Source of the DNA: Medicago truncatula | Taxonomy: Eukaryota > Streptophyta > Magnoliopsida > Fabales > Fabaceae | DNA length: 64,000 nt | NCBI RefSeq assembly: GCF_003473485.1 | Contig: NC_053046.1 | Span: 9,000,001-9,064,000, forward strand | Direction: 5' to 3' | Part shown: positions 58,349-64,000 of the stretch, piece by piece | Layout of the letters: each line of letters starts with the position of its first letter | Position numbering within the stretch: position 1 is the first letter of the stretch | Notes under the pieces: generated by a model | The model's database searches: none | The model's input: the letters and a program-made list of their open reading frames with translations, nothing else | What the model was told of the DNA's origin: nothing | Program-made: the position numbers and the translations under genes

Positions 58349-58880
58349 TAGTTACATGACCCATTGTGTGTGCCTTTTATTATTTAAAAACCCATTATGT
58401 ATGCCGTTAAATATAAAATTAATGAAATAAACCATCAATTTAGTTTCTAAAGTATTATTCTCTTCAATTTTGTCCTTAAACTATAAAAATATAAAAGCTT
58501 AATTACACATTTAATCTTTTAACTTAATTCTTTTTTTTAAATTGGTCCCTTAATTATTAAACATTTCAATTTAGTCTTTTATCTTGTTTCCATAATTCAA
58601 TTTGGTCCTATTTCATTAGATCTAACCTCTTAAAAAATGAGACCTATTAGATCTAACCGTGTATCACCGACACCTAATCATCTACATCTACATCTTCATC
58701 TTCATAACCTTCGTCAATCTTCATTATCTTCAACTTTTTTTTTTCTTTCAAAAATTCATCATTTCAAATTTAACAAAAACAACATAATCAATTCTAATTG
58801 TGAAAGTTAAGAAAACAAATGACACTTGTTCTTCGGATGCTCCAATGTAGAGGAAGTATAATGAGAGATTGGTCTTCGGT
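58349..58880. repeat. Segmental duplicate, right copy, with the empty site
   Basis: Downstream of the RNase gene. TTACATGACCCATTGTGTG then TGCCTTTTATTATTTAAAAA matches the two flanks of the retroposon at 54626-55209 put together, so this copy never received that insertion. The block at 58785-58879 matches 55611-55705. Between them lies a different AT-rich insertion with 'ttaattacacatttaatc' words. Confidence 0.7.
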
Positions 58881-59305
58881 AAAATATGAATTAAGTTGAC
58901 TTTAAGTGTGGTGTATGATACAAAATTAATATCGCCAAATGACTTTCTGGATAGATTAATGTTGGATAATTCATAGAAAAGTCTCAACTGAGATTTGTGA
59001 TTTGTGGGGTTGGTTTTAAAGGATGAGATTATGGGAGTGACAGATTTGAACGAGGAGAAATTTCTTAACAGAATTGGGAAGAAGGAGAAATTATCATTCT
59101 CGATTAATTAGTTTTTTATCTTTAGGAATGACTGCAACTCTGCAACTAATTGCAATGCATGTATTATCATGGGAATGAGTATATTTTAGTTTTTATACAA
59201 GCGTAATAGTCAATGATTTGACCCAAGAACTTTATTAGATATTTTATTGAACGTCCAGATACAAGTTCTACAACATTTTATTGTACATACAAGTTCTACA
59301 ACATT
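58881..59305. other. Intergenic, no gene seen
   Basis: A short direct repeat, ACAAGTTCTACAACATTTTA, occurs at about 59261 and 59290, at the 3' end of the next gene. Nothing else recognised. Confidence 0.55.
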
Positions 59306-60604
59306 TTATTGAGCGTTTTGCAGCACGGTGGCGAGATCATGCGTAGGCACCTGAGTGACAGATGACAAATGTCTGGGAACATCATGTACATAGAAAAGCT
59401 GCCTCTTTACCCGCTCAGGTAAATGACGGTACCCCCTCTCCTTCCCGCACATCAGTCATCCTGAGTAAGTGACAATAAGCTGAAAAGGGCGTATCTCTCT
59501 ATGATCACCATAAGTAGAAAACCTTACGTCATCCACCTCTAAGCGATCAAGCCGTTAGCGGTAATGGTGCACATCTTTATGCTCTTTGGATGTAAGCCAT
59601 CTCCCAGCACATGGTCTCTCCGACGTCCACTCATTGTTTTTCTTCCTTGGGTACAGACCTGGCAAATGCTCCAAAATCCATCCCTGCAACAAATAAATAA
59701 AATACATTATAAAAGCTTCACAAAAAAATTTAAATTAAATCCTAAATAAATGCAGTCGAACTTAGGAAAAAATAATCTAACATGATAATAAAAATTATAA
59801 AATAAATTCATAAAGAAATGAAAATAAATATTAAATTATTACCATAAAAAGAGTTGTACTCCCAGCCATCGTTCTATTATTCAGAATAACAGAATCATCT
59901 AGATAGTCGTACAGGTACGCTAAGGCCATCCCTCCCCATGACCACTTCCCAATCGCCTGCAAGTCCGCCATACAATCAAGATATATCAAGTCGATGTGTC
60001 TGTTCGTTTTGTTAGTGAACAGCGCACAACCGACGAGATATAAAAGAAAACTCCTCACACACCACTGTCTCCTCCTGGCTCTCTCCTGCAGCTCCTCCCT
60101 CGTCTGTGGGTCCTCCAGCCGTCTAGCCTCTGTCAGGTGGCCTTCATAAACCCGCTTTAGTGTGGGATAATTGATATGAACAGCAGACTCAGTCATAGTC
60201 TCAGCCCTAGCATCAGCATCTGACATGCCCAACAACCTGGTCATCAAATCAATCGCACGCTCCTGACCCATTGCCTCATCATGGTCCAGCATGCGGCCGT
60301 GAATAGGAATGTGTAGGAGATGATGCACATCGTCCAAAGTGATCGTCATATCCCCCACAAGTAGATGAAAACTGCTCGTCTCCGTGTGCCACCTCTCGCA
60401 CATAGCACGTATCATGGCATGGGTCACGGTAGAATGCCCCGTGTATATCAAATCATGTAGGCCAGACCCCTCCATAGGCTCCCAAAACCACCTCAAACCC
60501 GCCTCGGCTTACCAAACTCTTTCATCTTTTTTCCTGCATTTATACACTTGTAACCCGTCTGATCATGCCACATCTGAAATTCAAATTAATTAAGACATTG
60601 TCAC

Positions 60605-61085
60605 TATTTTATATAATTAAAACACTTACGCTACATAATATTATATAATTAAAACACTAACGATACATTCTTTTAAATAGTTAAAACACTTACACTACAT
60701 AATATTAAATAATTAAAACACTTACGCTGCATAATATTATAATAAAACACTTACGCTACATTCTTTTAAATAATTAAAACATGGCTTAATTACTCTTTTG
60801 GTCCCTTAACTTATTTTTTGGTTTCGTTTTGGTCCCTTAACTATTAAAAGTTTCGTTTTGGTCCCTTAACTTATTTTTTGGTTTCGTTTTGGTCCCTTAT
60901 CCTAACATAAAGGACCAAAGTGGTTGACGGAGGAAGAGTTAAGGGACCAAAATGAAATTTTTAATAGTTAAGGGACCAAAACGAAATTTTTAATAGTTAA
61001 GGGACCAAAACGAAACCAAAAAATAAGTTAAGGACCAAAAGAGTAATTAAACCTTAAAACATTTACGCTACATTATTTTAAATAA
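60605..61085. repeat. Short tandem array (about 40-bp unit) in the PMD intron
   Basis: About six degenerate copies of AAAACACTTACGCTACAT followed by an AATATTAT or TCTTTTAAATAATT spacer. The MITE at 60783-61053 is inserted within the array, and array sequence resumes after it. Confidence 0.8.
60783..61053. mobile_element. Mutator-like MITE with perfect 9-bp duplication
   Basis: Ends GGCTTAATTACTCTTTTGG / CCAAAAGAGTAATTAAACC; 271 bp; arms with repeated 'ggtcccttaacttattttttgg' words. TTAAAACAT flanks it at 60774-60782 and 61054-61062. Related in its ends to 6648-6963. Confidence 0.92.
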
Positions 61086-61652
61086 TCACTTTAAAGCATT
61101 TAAAGAATTTTAAATAATGTAAACACTTACATTATGATGGTTCACCCAAAGAGGGTTCGCCATGTGCCTCGCGTAGTCGGACAACAGTGACGTGGTCTCA
61201 GGTCCTCCAGGATAGGGAGGCTCTCCAACATGATATGGCGGTATCGGTGGAACACGACGACGTCGTCGCTGAGTCTGAGGCTCAGGTTCACCCTCAGGAA
61301 TAACATTCTCTGCCTCCATATAATCTGCCACAACATCCTCTGGCACCTCCTCATCATCCTCTGCCTCGTCCTGTGGCTGATAAAACATTCGATCCTCCTC
61401 CATCTGATCATATCCCTGAAATCCATCCACATACTCATACGTCTGTGTCGGATCAACCACCTGGGAGGAGTAATCCATATGTGGTTGTGAGCTCTCTACA
61501 CCTGGCCTCGCGTCCCTCCGCTTCCGAGCCTTCGGGACATACGGGTTTTGATCCACCTTTTCTCTTCGAGCGCTAGCGGTACTCGCCGCTTTGCCTTTGC
61601 GCATCCTATCCTCTCTAATAACCTGCTGCCGCTCCTCCTCGTCCCTAGCCAT

Positions 61653-62800
61653 ATCTGTTCAAAACAAATTTAAAAAAACACAATGACGTGGAGAATGTAT
61701 TTAAGCATTTCCTTAAAAACTATATACTTTTAAGGCATTTAACATAGCATAAAAATCCAACCAAGTAACATGTAACATATAAAAAATGATTCAAAAAAAA
61801 AAAAAATACAAATCCACACTTAGAATCCAAGCTTATAATATACCACATTTATATTACATACCACATTATGTCATTCTTCAAACTTGCCAAAAAATTAAAA
61901 AATCCAAGCTTATAATAATTATAACATATATACTTTATAAAATTGAAGATATTTGAAAAAAAATTACACAAAAAAAGCAAGATTTCCTCACTTATGCATT
62001 TTATCAAACACCTTATGTGCATTCTAAATTAGGAGCATAATTAGTGTTATTTGAACATCTAAAGGGCTACATTGTACCTACATTGTCTCTAAACAACAAT
62101 TACATCATAAACAATCCATCAAAGCATCTAAATCATGCTTAATTTTCAATTTTCTAACCTAACATAAAACTACCTAAAACTAACATTTTGCTCAAATTTA
62201 TGAAAACTAACACCCTAAACAAACTACATTACATGTAAATAGAAAGGAAAGAAGCCTAGTAAATAAAAAGAAAGGAAAGAACTTACTTGTGAATTAATTG
62301 ATGAAATTTGGCGCAAATTCGTGAAGTACAAGTTTGGAGAAATTTGGAAGTTGTGATTTTAGTGTTAGTGTTTCTGGAAAATGGAAAAATGAGGGTCTGT
62401 TCTTGTTTATTCACATAACTCAGCGGTTGTTAACTACTGTTGAGTTCCAGCGGCAGTTAACTGCCGGCGGTTTGGAGAACGGTAGTTAACTACCGCTGGG
62501 GGTATTTAAATATTTTACTTGTGTTAATAGGAAGGTTTCATTGTCAAAAAGCAATCTCCAACTTGCAGTTGTAGCTCCACAAAAATCACATCAAAAGACC
62601 ATTGGGAAGTGAGAAACATGATGCAAACTCCAATCCAAGCACTCACTAAGTCTCAAAAAGTGAAGGATCATAATGTAATAATAGTTTAGATCATGGGCTA
62701 ATACCTTTAAGTGGTTATTCTAAGCTTTCATTAGTAGCTCATTAGGATTCTAAATGAGTTGTAGCTTACTAAATTAATTATTGGGAGCATATAGGGGACC
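61653..62800. other. Upstream of the PMD gene, with GTTAAC palindromes
   Basis: AT-rich up to about 62400. At 62423-62498 three GTTAAC-centred palindromes follow one another: GTTGTTAACTACT, GGCAGTTAACTGCC, CGGTAGTTAACTACCG, the outer arms sharing CAGCGG / CCGCTGG. A TATTTAAATA box follows at about 62503. No gene recognised. Confidence 0.6.
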
Positions 62801-64000
62801 TATATATCGTGAGAATAAGTTTTTGTAAAGATCAAATGCAACTCTGTACCCAAAAAAAAAAGAGAATCAAATGCAACCTCTTTTTCCTAGCCGCATGGCG
62901 GTCTCACCTTCCATATGATTCAAGCTATTATGTCAAACCTACCTTGCTGAATAAAGATAATAGTAGCAGAAAAAATGAAGGAAAACCTAATGATCATGGT
63001 AGATTTTGGTGGAACATACCGAAATCAAATAATTTTCCAGAACGGATGGGGCATGTTAGTCAAGTAGAGAAAATTTAGTAGCTATTGATTATTTTTTCCG
63101 GTTGTGGTGCGCCACAATCATGTGTAATAAATTTGGTATGCATTGTTTTTCTCTGTAATAGATACATATTTCATACTTTGGGTGAAGTGAATGTTATCAA
63201 GCTCCATTGGTTTTTGATGATTGTGTCACTCTTTTATCTTTTAATGCGCTATTATGTCATGCCTACATGTATTGAATTTCGATCGGGTAGCTATTATGTT
63301 AAACCTAGGCGTGACAAAATGGATGGATTAGATGGATATGGATTTGGATCGTAATGGGTGGATCAAAAAAGGTTCATTAGTCCATTACAATCCACTTTTT
63401 TTTTCTTAAAAAAAAACATCCAATCCATCCAACTAAAATAAAGTTCATCCAATCCATCCATTATTAGATTTTAATGAATGGATAATCCATTTGATCCATA
63501 AATCAAAGTGTATTTTTTTTTTTAAAGTGTATTATTTTTTTGATAGGTGTATTATTTAATAGAAGTGTTTTATTAGTGAATTCAATCTAAATAAATTTTA
63601 TACAGCAAGACCGAAAAAATGTATTAGTGACTCAAACCTACCTTCCTGAATTGCAATCTGGTTCAAGGTTCAAGCTAATACTGTGAGCATTGATATGTCG
63701 ACCACACATAGTGGGAAAATGTTTGGTTATTGTTGTTGTATTGATTTGCGACAGCACCATCATACATTGAAATTGATTAGCCGTATTTGTATAGTCTCTC
63801 ATATCAATCTTTTTTACTAAAGCTTGTATGGTCAAGCAATCATACTTATATCTAATCTTTGTTAACATTGCTAATGAAATTGCAAACCCTAAACCTAAAT
63901 GGTTTTGGCTCCAAAACAAGGGAGGCCGTTGGATCTCATCATTTGGCTAAGCATGCATCTCATCCTTTGATCTAATCTGAGTCAAATTTTTAAATTTGAT
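62801..64000. other. Unidentified, possible gene remnants
   Basis: Plus-strand frames at 62809-63078 and 63085-63354 and a minus-strand frame at 63638-63919 show no family signature. A word TATTATGTYAAACCTA occurs at 62927 and 63292, giving YYVKP in both. 63305-63500 carries repeated ATCCATCCAATCC / TGGATGGATTGG words in both orientations, like a decayed foldback element. Confidence 0.35.

Larger units (their letters stand above)
59306..61652 (-). pseudogene. Plant mobile domain (PMD / MAIN-like) gene, decayed
   Basis: PMD proteins include Arabidopsis MAIN and MAIL1 (meristem maintenance, silencing) and many transposon-borne relatives. Exon 1 (61652-61131) encodes a charged start MARDEEERQQVIREDRMRKG, an acidic stretch, and PPYPGGPETTSLLSDYARHM, the usual entry to PMD. 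Exon 2 (60573-59843) has MWHDQTGYKCINAGKKMKEF, then in another frame GLRWFWEPMEGSGLHDLIYT, MCERWHTETSSFHLLVGDMT, ITLDDVHHLLHIPIHGR, LYLVGCALFTNKTNRHIDLI and WSWGGMALAYLYDYLDD. Exon 3 (59683-59306) has WILEHLPGLYPRK, RLDRLEVDDVRFSTYGDHRE, IRPFQLIVTYSG and RGYRHLPERVKRQLFYVHDV. Splice sites are canonical, but exon 2 has a frame break and exon 3 has in-frame stops, so it looks dead. It has no transposase beside it. Intron 1 hosts a MITE. Confidence 0.85.

Noticed and set aside
61142-61576. Other frames across 61.1-61.6 kb
   Set aside because: Shadows of PMD exon 1, whose own frame shows the family entry motif.

Overview
The window is nuclear DNA of a flowering plant. It is AT-rich, has short-exon genes with GT-AG introns, a eukaryotic tRNA-Glu, an organelle-targeted PPR protein, plant-specific families (class IV HD-ZIP, FD-type bZIP, plant mobile domain) and many small foldback transposons. 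The gene content and the SINE and MITE styles point to a legume close to Medicago or Trifolium; that placement is inference.

Layout. 1-13 kb: two nearly identical two-exon SKP1 genes (1829-3321 and 11334-12719, + strand). Between them lie a truncated 11S-globulin/cupin pseudogene (5330-6630, -), a retroposon-like insertion in its 3' end, a foldback MITE at its broken 5' end, LINE remnants and a large foldback element. 13-17 kb: intergenic DNA with fragments of an HD-ZIP IV gene and of an RPA70-like gene. 17.5-19.3 kb: an intact single-exon PPR gene (-). 22.2-24.7 kb: a broken F-box gene (-) with a duplicated last exon and a SINE nearby. 24.8-25.6 kb: three nested foldback transposons. 26.4-28.7 kb: a three-exon PREY/UPF0434-type gene (+) with a Tourist-like element in intron 2. 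31.2 kb: a single-exon RING-H2 gene (+), followed by tRNA-Glu(TTC) (-).

35.4-36.8 kb: an FD-like bZIP gene (-) whose first intron lacks a GT donor. 37.7-46.1 kb: almost gene-free; it holds a 745-bp MITE with perfect 9-bp target duplications, a solo LTR, a Stowaway element and a degenerate 0.77-kb tandem array carrying two further insertions. 46.3-46.5 kb: a plastid atpI fragment moved to the nucleus. 48.3-52.9 kb: a six-exon LARP1-type gene (-). 53.3-59 kb: a SINE, a complex inverted repeat, a retroposon, and a segmental duplication around an RNase T2 gene (+) that is frameshifted and has altered active-site residues. 59.3-61.7 kb: a decayed plant-mobile-domain gene (-) whose intron carries a short tandem array with a MITE inside it. 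The last 2 kb hold nothing I recognise.

The probably working genes are the two SKP1 genes, the PPR gene, the PREY-like gene, the RING-H2 gene, LARP1, tRNA-Glu and perhaps FD. SKP1, the F-box remnant and the RING protein all belong to ubiquitin ligation. SKP1, an F-box gene and an RNase T2 with an S-RNase-like intron position lying within 57 kb recalls the parts list of RNase-based self-incompatibility, but two of those three components are broken here, so this is only a lead. I saw no operon-like or clearly new multi-gene system. The most unusual signals are the broken FD splice donor, the altered RNase T2 active site, the duplicated F-box end exon, the duplicated block with a matching empty site, and the repeat array with its inverted relative 10 kb away.
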